DNA from: Actinomadura nitritigenes
GTDB taxonomy: Bacteria; Actinomycetota; Actinomycetes; Streptosporangiales; Streptosporangiaceae
Assembly (NCBI RefSeq): GCF_017573545.1
Contig: NZ_JAGEOK010000007.1
Span: 186,001 to 250,000, forward strand
Direction of reading: 5' to 3'
DNA length: 64,000 nt
The number at the start of each line of letters is the position of its first letter. The stretch's first letter is position 1. The position numbers and the translations under genes were made by a program. Positions 17,951-26,308 of this stretch are shown in pieces. A model generated the notes under the pieces. That model was not told the origin of the DNA and did not search any database. It saw nothing but the letters and a program-made list of their open reading frames with translations.

Positions 17951-18235
17951 CGGACCTCCTGGATCTGTACCGAGGCTCGTCTTCCCCTACGGCCTCGTAC
18001 GTCCCAAGACGGCGTCCGCGTCCCTCATTGTGCATCATCGGCCCGGGTCGCACCACCGTGACTTCACCGTTTGCCGAACGCTTGACCACGGGATGCGCAC
18101 CGTTCACCGGTCCCGGCCGCCAAGCGTAGGCCCTCGCCGGGCGGCCGCGCCGCCGTTTCGGCGCGTTCGGCGGTCACTTACGGTCCCCGTTCCGGCACGA
18201 TGAGTGCCGGATCCGTGGGCACGGGAGGGGATGCG

Positions 18236-19399
18236 ATGCTCGACCAGGAGGCGCGGCTGGTCCGGTTGCTGGCGCGGCACCGTGACGCGGTGATGGTGGA
18301 GCCGGTGCCGGGGCGGCGGGCGCTGGTGCGCCGCGACCAGGTCCTCGTCTCCGGGCGGGACGCGGGTCCCGCGCAGGACCTGGTGCGGCGCTGGTGCGAC
18401 GCGCGGGAGGACGGGCCGGGCGCGACCCGGCTGCGGCTGCGGCCGTCGGCGAAGGTGGACGTGTGCGAGCTGTCCGCGCAGCTGTCCGGCGGTGGCCGCC
18501 ATCGGACGCTGAGCGTGTCGCCGAACCATCTCGTCCACGGCCAGCCGATGTGGTGGAGCGGCCCGGCCGACCGGCCGCGTCCGGCGGCGCCGCTGCCCGC
18601 GCCGGTCGCGGCGGGCGCGCGCCGGGACGTGACGGTCGCGATCCTCGACACGGGGCTGTCGCCGCACCCCTGGTACGAGGACACCGCGTGGTTCCGCGAG
18701 CAGCGCGACGAGGCGGCGGAGGTGCTCGACGCCGACCTCGACCTCGAACTGGACGCGCAGGCGGGGCACGGCACGTTCATCGCGGGCGTGGTGCTGCGGC
18801 ACGCGCCGACGGCGGCGCTGCGCGCGCTGCGCGTCATCGGCGGGGACGGCGTCGGCGACGAACTGGACGTCATCCGCGCGCTCGCCCGGCTCGCGGCCTG
18901 GGGACGCGCGGACGTGGTGAACATCTCGCTCGGCTGCCACACCTACGACGACCGTCCGTCGCCGGTGCTGGCGAGGGCGATCAGCGCGCTCGGCCGCCGG
19001 ACGGTCGTGGTGGCGTGCGCGGGGAACACCGCGAGCGAGCGCCCGTTCTGGCCGGCCGCGATGAAGCCCGTCATCGGGGTTGCGGCGCTCGACGGGGACG
19101 ACCGGGCCTGGTTCTCCAACTACGGCTGGTGGGTCGACGCGTGCGCGCCGGGAGTGGACGTCGCGAGCACGCACGTGTGGTTCGACGGCCCGCGCGCCCC
19201 CTCGGGAGGCGTCGACGCGGACCGGTTCGAGGGGTACGCGACGTGGAGCGGGACGTCGTTCGCGGCGCCCGCCGTGGCCGGGCGGATCGCGGGGCTCGCC
19301 GCGCAGGAGGGGCTGGACGCGCCGTCGGCCGCCGACCGGGTCCTCGATCCGGCGCGCCACGTCACCCTCCCGGATCTCGGCGTACTCATCAGTTCTTGA
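18236..19399 (+). CDS. Cytosolic S8 (subtilisin-type) serine peptidase of the sigma/CHAT cassette
   Basis: This 387-aa subtilase has the catalytic triad Asp138 (VAILDTGLS), His178 (GHGTFIAGV) and Ser341 (SGTSFAAPAVAG). There is no signal peptide or membrane anchor, so it should act inside the cell, unlike most subtilases. The first about 125 residues (RHRDAVMVEPVPGRRALVRRDQ and following) form a compact non-catalytic domain that may be an inhibitory or recognition region. GGGAGGGG 6 bases upstream favours the ATG at 18236 over one at 18200. It lies 70 bases before an ECF sigma gene and is co-oriented with it and the TPR-CHAT gene, which suggests a shared pathway. Confidence 0.92.
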   Translation: MLDQEARLVRLLARHRDAVMVEPVPGRRALVRRDQVLVSGRDAGPAQDLVRRWCDAREDGPGATRLRLRPSAKVDVCELSAQLSGGGRHRTLSVSPNHLVHGQPMWWSGPADRPRPAAPLPAPVAAGARRDVTVAILDTGLSPHPWYEDTAWFREQRDEAAEVLDADLDLELDAQAGHGTFIAGVVLRHAPTAALRALRVIGGDGVGDELDVIRALARLAAWGRADVVNISLGCHTYDDRPSPVLARAISALGRRTVVVACAGNTASERPFWPAAMKPVIGVAALDGDDRAWFSNYGWWVDACAPGVDVASTHVWFDGPRAPSGGVDADRFEGYATWSGTSFAAPAVAGRIAGLAAQEGLDAPSAADRVLDPARHVTLPDLGVLISS

Positions 19400-19469
19400 G
19401 CACGGTCCGATGGCGAAGCGGTAACCGCGCACGGAGCGTCGCCGTGATCGCACTTAAGGTGATCTCCCG

Positions 19470-20030
19470 ATGCCGGCGGACGACGTGGCGGGAGCCCCCT
19501 TGGCGACTTTGCAGGACGACGACACGAGCGCACTGGTGGTGCGGGCTCGGGAGGGCGACGATGCCGCGTGGGCGCGGCTCGTCGAGCGGTACAGCGGGCT
19601 GCTGTGGTCGATCGCCCGCGCGCACGGGCTCGGCGACGCGGACGCGAGCGATGTGGTGCAGACGTCCTGGCTGAGGCTGGTGGAGCGGATCGACGCGCTC
19701 GACGACCCGTCCGCGACCGGCTGCTGGCTGGCGACGACGGCGCGCAACGAGTGCAGGGCCCTCGTGCGGCGGCGGGCCCGCGACCTGCCGCCGCTCGCGC
19801 TCGGCGCCCGGCACGCGTCCGGCCCGGACGAGGTGGCGGCCGCCCGCGAGCGGCTGGGCCGCGTCGGCGCCGCGCTGGAGGCGCTCCCCCGCCGCTGCCG
19901 GACGCTGCTGCGGCTGTTCGCGCAGGCGGCCAGCTACGCCGAGCTCGCGGCGGCGCTGGGCGTCCCGGTCGGCAGCGTCGGCCCGACGCGGGCCCGCTGC
20001 CTGGCCGCGCTGCGGAGGCTCGTCCCGTGA
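19470..20030 (+). CDS. ECF-type RNA polymerase sigma factor
   Basis: This 186-aa sigma factor has region 2 (VVRAREGDDAAWARLVERYSG, then DASDVVQTSWLRLVERID) and region 4 (LEALPRRCRTLLRLFAQ, then SYAELAAALGVPVGSVGPTRARCLAALRRL), the minimal two-domain ECF layout. AAGGTGAT precedes the ATG. The stop overlaps the GTG of a 149-aa unknown protein (GTGA), which in turn overlaps a TPR-CHAT gene, so the three are translationally coupled. A classic zinc-finger anti-sigma gene is absent; the 149-aa protein or the CHAT protein may control it instead. Target promoters are unknown. Confidence 0.93.
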   Translation: MPADDVAGAPLATLQDDDTSALVVRAREGDDAAWARLVERYSGLLWSIARAHGLGDADASDVVQTSWLRLVERIDALDDPSATGCWLATTARNECRALVRRRARDLPPLALGARHASGPDEVAAARERLGRVGAALEALPRRCRTLLRLFAQAASYAELAAALGVPVGSVGPTRARCLAALRRLVP

Positions 20031-20476
20031 ACGACGAGGAGCTGATGGCGGGGGCGCGGGCCGCGTTCGACGTCCTCGACCCGGTGCCGGAGGGCGTGCT
20101 CGCGGCGGCGCGTTCGGCGCTCGCGTGGCGGACGCCGGCGGCGGAGCTGGCGGAGCTGCGCCGGGACGGCGCCGTGCGTCCGGCGGCGGGCGTGCGCGGC
20201 GGTTCGGGGCGGTCGCTGGCGTTCGGATGCCCCCGGTCGGCGGTGGAGATCGAGGTCACCGAGGACGGGCGGCACCGCGAGATCACCGGACGGCTCGTCC
20301 CGCCGGCGAGCGCCGAGATCGTCGTCCGGCAGGGCGGCGATCCGGCGGGGCGGCCGGCCGGGCGCACCGGGCCGGGCGGGATGTTCTGCCTTCCGCACGT
20401 GCCGGAGGGGCTGGTCAGCCTGCTGTTCCGGCTGCCGGACGGCTCGTCGGTCGTCACCAGCTGGGTCCGCGTGTGA
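20027..20476 (+). CDS. Unknown 149-aa protein between the ECF sigma and TPR-CHAT genes
   Basis: From the GTG at 20027 this frame gives a protein with two parts. A helical N-terminus (NDEELMAGARAAFDVLDPVPEGVLAAARSAL) resembles the start of sigma-adjacent regulators. A beta-rich C-terminus (SAVEIEVTEDGRHREITGRLV, then AEIVVRQGGD and LVSLLFRLPDGSSVVTSWVRV) resembles a small sandwich domain. There is no transmembrane segment and no HxxxCxxC zinc motif. Start and stop each overlap a neighbour by 4 bases. By position it could be an anti-sigma factor, an adaptor or the protease substrate. I do not recognise a named family. Confidence 0.85.
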   Translation: MNDEELMAGARAAFDVLDPVPEGVLAAARSALAWRTPAAELAELRRDGAVRPAAGVRGGSGRSLAFGCPRSAVEIEVTEDGRHREITGRLVPPASAEIVVRQGGDPAGRPAGRTGPGGMFCLPHVPEGLVSLLFRLPDGSSVVTSWVRV

Positions 20477-23091
20477 GCGGCGAGGACGAGCGGGCCCTGC
20501 TGTGGCTGGCGGCGATCGACCCGGCGACCGCGCACGCCCGCGCGACGGCGCTGCTGGAGCGGGGCGACGACATCCTCGCGTTGCGGATCGCGGGCCTGGC
20601 GTGCAAGGAGCTGGGGCGCCTGGAGGAAGGGCTGGACCTCCTGTACCGGGCGCTCGACCTGGCGACCGGGCGCGAGACGGCCGGCGCGGCGCCCGAGGAC
20701 GACGGCTGGCCGGTGTTCGCGGACGACGCGTGGCCGGTGTTCGCGGACGACGCGTGGACCGGTGACGCGCGCCCCGACCCGTACACCGCCGCGAAGGTCC
20801 GGATGAACCTCGTCGGTCTTCTGACGGCCCGCGGGGATCTCACCGGGGCGCTGGCCCACGCGGAGGAGGCGGAAACCGTCCTGCGCGGTGAGGATGCGGA
20901 CCGGCTGGCCGCCAACAAGGCCTGCGCCCTTGCCCGCGCGGGACGCGTCGCGGAGGCGCACGACGTCGCTGAGCGCGCGCTCGCGGGACTGCGGCGGGGG
21001 CACGACCGGGCGGCGCTCAACGGGCTGCTGACCAACATCGGGCTCGCGCGGGCGATGCGCGGCGACTTCGGCGGCGCCGAGGAGGCCCTGGCGGAGGCCG
21101 TCGCGGTCGGCGAGGCCGCCGGGCTGCGGCACCAGACGGCGATGGCCAAGGGGAACCTGGCGTTCGCGGTGTCGCGGCGCGGGGACGTCCCGCGCGCCCT
21201 GCGGCTGTACGCGGAGGCCGAGCCCCTCCTGGCCGGGGAGCGGCTGGCGCAGTGCCGCCTGGACCAAGCGGAGACCCTCATCGTGGCGGGCCTGCCGCGG
21301 GAGGCGCGGCCCCTCCTCGACGCGGCCCTGGCGGCGGCGGAGGCACACGGCTACAGGTGCGACGTCGCGGACGCCCTCCTGCTCCGCGCACACGCGGAAC
21401 TCGCGGACGGCGATCCCGGACGCGCCGCCGAGAGCGCCGCGCGGGCGCGGGACGCGTTCGCCGGGCAGGAGCGCCCCGGCTGGATCCCGCTCGCCGAGCA
21501 CGTGCTGGTCAAGGCGCGCTGGGAGTCCGGCGAGCGGTCCGGCGCGCTGCTGGCGGACGCCGCCGCGGCGGCGGGCCTGCTCGGCGACGGCGGCTGGGCC
21601 GGGCCCGCCGCCGAGACCCGCGTCATCGCCGCGCGGGTCGCGATGGCCCTCGGCAGGCCGTCCGCGCACCTGCTGGCGGACGTCGACGGCACGGACGGTC
21701 CCGCGGCGGTCCGGATCGCCGCCCGGCACGCGACCGCGCTGGCATGCTCGGCGCGCGGCGACGTCCCGGGCGCGGTCGGCGCCGTCCGCGCCGGGCTGGA
21801 GGCGGCCGCCCGGCACGCGGAGGCGTTCGGCGCGCTGGACCTGCGGGCCCGCGCGGCGGGCCTCGCCGGGGAGCTGGCCGCGCTCGGGCTCGGCCTCGCC
21901 GGGTCCGCCGCGGAGCTGCTGGACCTGGAGGAGCGGCGGCGCGCCATCGCCCGCCCGGGGCGGCTGCGGCCGCCCGCCGACCCCGAGCGGGCGGGGGCGC
22001 TGGCGGCGCTGCGGGCGCTCAGCGCCGCGCACACCTGCGACGCGGCGAGCGGCGGCGTCCCGTCCGTGCTCGCCGCCGACCTGGCGGCCCTGGAGGCGAA
22101 GGTCAGCGCGCACACCCGCCGCCGCCCCGGCGGGCCGCCCGGACCGGAGGCCCCCGAGCCCGCCGAGATCGCCGCCGCGCTCGGCGACCGCGCCCTCATC
22201 GAGCTGGTCGCCGTCGGCGGCGAGCTGCACGCGGTGACCGTCGCCGGCGGCCGGACCCGCAGGCACCGGCTCGGCGACCACGACGCCGCCGCCCGCGAGG
22301 CGGGCCTGATCCGCTACGCGCTGGGCCGGCTCGCGGGCGCGGACGACCCCGCCGCGCTCACCGCCGCCGCCGAGTCCGCCGAACGGCTCGACCGGCTCCT
22401 GCTGGCACCGGTCCGGGCCGACGCGGGCGACCGCGACCTGGTGATCGCCCCGGCCGGTCCGCTGCACGGCCTGCCCTGGGCGGTGCTGCCGTCGCTCGCG
22501 GGACGCCCGTTCACGGTCGTCCCGTCGGCCGCGGCCTGGCTGCGCGCCCGCGCGGACCGTCCGCCCGGCGGCCGCACCGTCCTGGTCGCGGGCCCCGGCC
22601 TCGCCCACGCCGGACGCGAGATCGCCGCGCTGCGCCGCGTCCACCCCGGCGCGCTCGTCCTGGACGGCCCGGACGCGCGCGCCGAACCCGTCCGCGACGC
22701 GCTGGACGGCGCCGCGCTCGCCCACATCGCCGCCCACGGCGAGTTCCGCGAGGGCAACGCGCTGTTCTCGCGGCTGCGGCTCGCCGACGGCCCGCTGACC
22801 GTCCACGACCTGGACGCGCTCGCGGCGCCGCCGCGCCTGGTCGTGCTGTCGGCCTGCGACATCGGCCGCTCCGACGAGGGCGACGCCGCCGTCGGGATGG
22901 CGGGCGTGCTGCTCGCCCTCGGCGCCGCCACGGTGATCGCCAGCGTCGCGCCCGTCCGGGACGCCACGACACCGGAGTTCATGGCGGCGCTCCACGCCGG
23001 GCTGGCGTCGGGACTGCCGCCAGCCCGCGCGCTCGCCGGCGTGCCGCGCCTGCCCGGCGCGGCGGGCTTCCTCTGCTTCGGTTCGGGATGA
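20473..23091 (+). CDS. TPR-CHAT protein (caspase-like protease domain)
   Basis: This 872-aa cytosolic protein has about 500 residues of helical TPR-type repeats (for example NLVGLLTARGDLTGALAHAEEA and NIGLARAMRGDFGGAEEALAEA) followed by a C-terminal CHAT domain. The expected dyad is present: His755 in AHIAAHGEF and Cys795 in VVLSACDIG. The C-terminus GAAGFLCFGSG is typical of CHAT proteins. The GTG start overlaps the preceding stop (GTGA). An exact 24-base tandem duplication near residue 80 adds WPVFADDA twice. Coupled to an ECF sigma factor, an unknown protein and a subtilase, it probably works as a proteolytic switch; the trigger and target are unknown. Confidence 0.93.
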   Translation: MSGEDERALLWLAAIDPATAHARATALLERGDDILALRIAGLACKELGRLEEGLDLLYRALDLATGRETAGAAPEDDGWPVFADDAWPVFADDAWTGDARPDPYTAAKVRMNLVGLLTARGDLTGALAHAEEAETVLRGEDADRLAANKACALARAGRVAEAHDVAERALAGLRRGHDRAALNGLLTNIGLARAMRGDFGGAEEALAEAVAVGEAAGLRHQTAMAKGNLAFAVSRRGDVPRALRLYAEAEPLLAGERLAQCRLDQAETLIVAGLPREARPLLDAALAAAEAHGYRCDVADALLLRAHAELADGDPGRAAESAARARDAFAGQERPGWIPLAEHVLVKARWESGERSGALLADAAAAAGLLGDGGWAGPAAETRVIAARVAMALGRPSAHLLADVDGTDGPAAVRIAARHATALACSARGDVPGAVGAVRAGLEAAARHAEAFGALDLRARAAGLAGELAALGLGLAGSAAELLDLEERRRAIARPGRLRPPADPERAGALAALRALSAAHTCDAASGGVPSVLAADLAALEAKVSAHTRRRPGGPPGPEAPEPAEIAAALGDRALIELVAVGGELHAVTVAGGRTRRHRLGDHDAAAREAGLIRYALGRLAGADDPAALTAAAESAERLDRLLLAPVRADAGDRDLVIAPAGPLHGLPWAVLPSLAGRPFTVVPSAAAWLRARADRPPGGRTVLVAGPGLAHAGREIAALRRVHPGALVLDGPDARAEPVRDALDGAALAHIAAHGEFREGNALFSRLRLADGPLTVHDLDALAAPPRLVVLSACDIGRSDEGDAAVGMAGVLLALGAATVIASVAPVRDATTPEFMAALHAGLASGLPPARALAGVPRLPGAAGFLCFGSG
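20707..20754 (+). repeat. 24-base perfect tandem duplication inside the TPR-CHAT gene
   Basis: The unit at 20707-20730 (TGGCCGGTGTTCGCGGACGA plus CGCG) is repeated exactly at 20731-20754. It stays in frame and doubles the peptide WPVFADDA in a loop between TPR helices, so it is probably a recent slippage duplication. Confidence 0.9.
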
Positions 23092-23094
23092 GAC

Positions 23095-23134
23095 CGGCCC
23101 GTGGCCGCCGGAACCTACCGGCGGCCACGGGCCG
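23095..23134. terminator. Bidirectional terminator between TPR-CHAT and sulfurtransferase genes
   Basis: A perfect 17-bp stem (23095-23111 with 23118-23134) encloses the 6-base loop AACCTA. It lies 3 bases after the CHAT stop and 5 bases before the convergent sulfurtransferase stop, so it can serve both genes. Confidence 0.85.
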
Positions 23135-23139
23135 TCACG

Positions 23140-23970
23140 TCAGGAATCGCCCGTCGCGACGGGGTTGGCGGGATCGGCGACCCAGTTCGACCAGGACCCG
23201 ACATAGAGGGCCGCGGGTATCCCCGCGAGGTGGAGCGCCAGGATCTCGTGCGCCGCGGTCACCCCGGAGCCGCAGTAGGCGCCGACGTCCAGTGCGTCGG
23301 TCGCGCCGAGCTTCGCGAACCGCTCGCGCAGCAGCTCCGGCGGCAGGAACCGGCCGTCCACGCCGACGTTCCCGGACGTCGGAGCGTTCCGCGCGCCCGG
23401 GATGTGCCCGGCGACCGGGTCGACGGGCTCGGCCTCGCCGCGGTACCGCTCGGCGGCGCGGGCGTCCAGCAGCACCCCGGCGGTCGCCAGCGCCCCGGCC
23501 CCCTCCGCGTCCAGCACGGGCAGCCGGCCCGGACGCGCGAAGAAGTCGCCCGGCTTGACGTCCGGCTCCTCGGTGGTGACCGGGTGGCCCGCCTCCGTCC
23601 AGGCCCGGTAGCCGCCGTTCAGCACGCGGACCCTGTCGTGGCCGAAGTAGCGCAGCGACCACCAGACGCGCGCGGCGGCCGTGGAGTCGGCGTCGTCGTA
23701 GACGACGACGAGCCGGTCCCCGGACACGCCGGTGCGGCGCATCGCGGCCTCGAAGTCACCGGACGGGGGCAGCGGATGGCGCCCGGCCGGACCGGGCGGC
23801 CCGGCCACGTCGCGGTCCAGGTCGACGAACACGGCTCCGGGGAGGTGGCCCTTGCGGTAGGAGTCGATTCCCGGCGGCCCTGCCAGATGCCAACGCACGT
23901 CCAGCAGGACCAGGGGGGTCTGCCGCCGGAGCAGCCGGTCCAGCGCGGGCACTTCGATGAGAGGGTGCAC
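23140..23970 (-). CDS. Sulfurtransferase (rhodanese/3-mercaptopyruvate type)
   Basis: This 276-aa protein contains two rhodanese domains, an inactive N-terminal one (VLLDVRWHLAGPPG, then HLPGAVFVDLD) and a C-terminal one with the active cysteine in AYCGSGVTA. GHIPGARNAP marks the second-domain core. Such enzymes transfer sulfane sulfur from thiosulfate or mercaptopyruvate; the loop CGSGVTA is seen in both types, so the donor is unresolved. I placed the start at GTG 23970 because the family begins near HPLIEVPALDRLL. Upstream in-frame GTGs, up to 24048, cannot be excluded. Confidence 0.9.
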   Translation of the reverse strand: MHPLIEVPALDRLLRRQTPLVLLDVRWHLAGPPGIDSYRKGHLPGAVFVDLDRDVAGPPGPAGRHPLPPSGDFEAAMRRTGVSGDRLVVVYDDADSTAAARVWWSLRYFGHDRVRVLNGGYRAWTEAGHPVTTEEPDVKPGDFFARPGRLPVLDAEGAGALATAGVLLDARAAERYRGEAEPVDPVAGHIPGARNAPTSGNVGVDGRFLPPELLRERFAKLGATDALDVGAYCGSGVTAAHEILALHLAGIPAALYVGSWSNWVADPANPVATGDS

Positions 23971-24142
23971 ATCGCCAGTTTGACCTTCGTCGCCCGGATT
24001 GAGGAGGGGCTCGGCGCGGTTCGTCACGACCGGCAGCCTACGCACCACCGGCCCCGGGACACGCCGTGCGCGCGCATTCCGCGACAGCGCAGGTCAGGAC
24101 CGGAACAGGGGCCGGGGGGCGGGCGGCGGGACGGCGGCGCGG

Positions 24143-25267
24143 TCAGGGACGGGTCGCCGTCAGCAGCGGGACGATCTGCTCGGCCGCGACGAGCGAGCCG
24201 TGCATGCCGACCATCCGGTTCAGCCAGGGCTCGCGCTCGGACGCCACGATCGCCAGGCCCCCGTGCGGCACCGCGATCACGTCGCCGATCCGCTCGGCCA
24301 TCCCCGGGGCGAGCGGGCCGAACCAGCCGTCCGCCACCGCCTTCTCGCGCGGCACGACCCACGCCCGGTCGCCGACCAGCGCCGTCCACGCGGCGAGGAC
24401 GTCGTCATGGGCGCCCGGTTCGCTGTACACGTACCGGCTGCGCGCGTCGCCGCCGAGCAGTGCCACGCCCTCGCCCAGTTCGGGAACGGTGTCGGCGTCG
24501 ATCCGTTCCACCGGGTCCACCATGCCGTGGTCGGCGGTCACGTACAGCGCCGAGCCCGGCGGCAGGACGCCGGCGAGCTCCTGCACGAGGACATCGACGA
24601 ACCGCAGCTGGTGCCGCCACTCGGCGGACCCCACCCCGAACCTGTGGCCGGTCGAGTCGAGATCCGGATGGTAGACGGTCACGAAGGACCGGTCGCCGCG
24701 CCGCAGCGCCCGCTCGGCCCGCCCGACGAGCTGGCCCAGGCTGTCCGCCGCGACGTAGTCGGCGCCGCGGGTCGTGGCCCGGCTGAGCGGCGAGTTCCGG
24801 TACAGGCCGAGGGACACGTAGGCGGCCGCGACGCCCGCCGCCGCCGCCCGCTGGTAGATCGTCGGCGCGGGCTGGAAGCGCTCCGGGTCGACCGAGTCGT
24901 CCCGCCAGCGCAGGCAGTTCAGCAGCCGTCCCGTGCCCGGGATCGCGACCTGCACGCCCAGCAGGCCGTGCCCGCCGGGCGGCAGGCCGGTGCCGAGCGA
25001 CCCGAGGCTGGTGACGGTCGTGGCGGGGAACCCCGCGGTGATCGGCCCGCCGCCCATCGCCGTCAGGTACGGCGCCTCGTCCGGGTGGGCGCGGAGCTGC
25101 TCCCAGCCGAGCCCGTCGATCAGCAGCACGCAGGCGCGCGGCAGCGCGGGCAGGCCGAGCGCGTTCGCCGCGTCCGGGACGCCCAGCGCGGCCAGCACCG
25201 AGACCGGGACGTCGGCGAGCGCGCCCGTCCCGTACCGCGGCACGGGCGGCGCCGGCGCCCCGCTCAC
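24143..25267 (-). CDS. Alkaline-phosphatase-superfamily phosphodiesterase/pyrophosphatase
   Basis: This 374-aa protein carries the superfamily metal motifs VLLIDGLGWEQL, the nucleophile region GFPATTVTSLGSLGTGL with a candidate Thr, HPDLDSTGHRFG, and YVTADHGMVDP. This set is usual in nucleotide pyrophosphatase/phosphodiesterase-like enzymes. No signal peptide is evident, so it is probably cytosolic. It starts 7 bases after the DUF5998 gene ends, indicating an operon. The substrate is unknown. Confidence 0.9.
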   Translation of the reverse strand: MSGAPAPPVPRYGTGALADVPVSVLAALGVPDAANALGLPALPRACVLLIDGLGWEQLRAHPDEAPYLTAMGGGPITAGFPATTVTSLGSLGTGLPPGGHGLLGVQVAIPGTGRLLNCLRWRDDSVDPERFQPAPTIYQRAAAAGVAAAYVSLGLYRNSPLSRATTRGADYVAADSLGQLVGRAERALRRGDRSFVTVYHPDLDSTGHRFGVGSAEWRHQLRFVDVLVQELAGVLPPGSALYVTADHGMVDPVERIDADTVPELGEGVALLGGDARSRYVYSEPGAHDDVLAAWTALVGDRAWVVPREKAVADGWFGPLAPGMAERIGDVIAVPHGGLAIVASEREPWLNRMVGMHGSLVAAEQIVPLLTATRP

Positions 25268-25274
25268 CGGCCGC

Positions 25275-25856
25275 TCACCGCGCGGTCGCCGCGGACAGCT
25301 CCTCGGCGAAGGCCAGCACCTGCGCGACGGCGTCGGCGCCGTCGGCGGCCTCGCTCACCCGCAGGGACAGGTCGTCGGCGGTGACGCTGCCGGTGTAGCC
25401 GTGGTCGGCCTCGCAGTTCTCGTCGCCGCAGGTCGCGGGCTCCAGGTCGATGTGCGCGATGGCGCCCCACCCGATCGTCAGCACGACCTCCGTCGGCGGC
25501 ACCCCGGGCACGTAGGAGGCCGGGTCCGGGACGACCCGCGTCACCGCGACCGACTGGACGCGCTCCAGCTTCACCGCCTCCGTGGTGGTGGACGCGTGCG
25601 GGCGCTCCATGCCCTCGCCGGGCGGGTGCTCGTCGGTGTGGCACACCAGCAGCCGGCTCGCGGACAGCACCAGCACGGTCACGTGCCGCCGGACCTCCAT
25701 CGCGGGATCGAACGTCGCCTCGTGGTGCACGACGTACGCGACGACGCGGTCGTCCCCTATGGCCGACTCGACCGCGTCCGCGACCAGGGCCGGGTAGTAG
25801 CCGCTGCGCTCGATCGCCGTGCGCAAACCATGCGCGGTCGCTCGGGTTTCCCTCAT
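25275..25856 (-). CDS. DUF5998 family protein
   Basis: This 193-aa cytosolic protein begins MRETRATAHGLRTAIERSGYYP and contains HHEATFDPAMEVRRHVTVLVLS, HTDEHPPG and ATCGDENCEADHGYTGS, which I recognise as the actinomycete DUF5998 family. The CGDENCEADHGY cluster could bind a metal. GGATAGGGGC precedes the ATG at 25856. It is co-transcribed with the phosphodiesterase gene downstream. No function is established. Confidence 0.85.
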   Translation of the reverse strand: MRETRATAHGLRTAIERSGYYPALVADAVESAIGDDRVVAYVVHHEATFDPAMEVRRHVTVLVLSASRLLVCHTDEHPPGEGMERPHASTTTEAVKLERVQSVAVTRVVPDPASYVPGVPPTEVVLTIGWGAIAHIDLEPATCGDENCEADHGYTGSVTADDLSLRVSEAADGADAVAQVLAFAEELSAATAR

Positions 25857-25978
25857 GCCCCTATCCTGCCCTGTCCGGGGCGGGACGCGCACATGCCCGG
25901 CGCGGCGGGAGATCACCGGCACGGCCCCGCGGCGCGGGCCGCACGGGTACCCGCCGGGCACGCGGGTACGGGGAGCAT

Positions 25979-26308
25979 ATGGACGAGAAAGAGCCGCTGC
26001 CGACCCCGCAGCCGGTGCCCCCGCCGACACCGGACCCCACCCCCGCGCCGGAACCGCTGGTCCCGCCGACCGAGCCGCCGCCCGGCCCGATGCCGGGCCC
26101 CCCGCCCCGGCCGCCGGGGCCCATCCCGCCGGGGCCCGCGCCCGACCCGGTCCCGCCCGGCCCGCCACCGGAGCCGACCCCGCCGGGTCCCGCGCCGCAG
26201 CCCACGCCGCCGGCGCCGGACCCCGACCCGGTCCCGCCCGGCCCCGAGCCCGACCCGATCCCGCCGACCCCGGCGCCCAGCCCGCCGCCGCCTCCCGGCC
26301 GGCCCTAG
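25979..26308 (+). CDS. Proline-rich low-complexity hypothetical protein
   Basis: This 109-aa frame is almost entirely Pro with Gly, Asp, Glu and Ala, in patterns such as PPGPAPDPVPPGP and PGPEPDPIPPTPAP. GGGGAGC lies 2 bases before the ATG's flanking AT, which supports translation, and the TAG overlaps the stop of the convergent acyl-CoA synthetase gene by sharing CTAG. The opposite strand is also open and glycine-rich, as expected for CCG repeats, so coding status is unproven. If made, it would be an extended, unstructured polypeptide with no signal peptide. Confidence 0.45.
   Translation: MDEKEPLPTPQPVPPPTPDPTPAPEPLVPPTEPPPGPMPGPPPRPPGPIPPGPAPDPVPPGPPPEPTPPGPAPQPTPPAPDPDPVPPGPEPDPIPPTPAPSPPPPPGRP

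Noticed and set aside
19421..19446. ECF-type autoregulatory promoter (GTAACC then CGTC) before the sigma gene
   Set aside because: The spacing to CGTC is 10 bases, too short; a CGTGAT at 16 bases is a poor match, so I did not list it.
19120..22995. A 1291-codon open frame on the minus strand
   Set aside because: It runs antisense through subtilase, sigma, unknown and CHAT genes, is Arg/Gly/Pro-rich without domains, and reflects the GC bias of the plus-strand genes.
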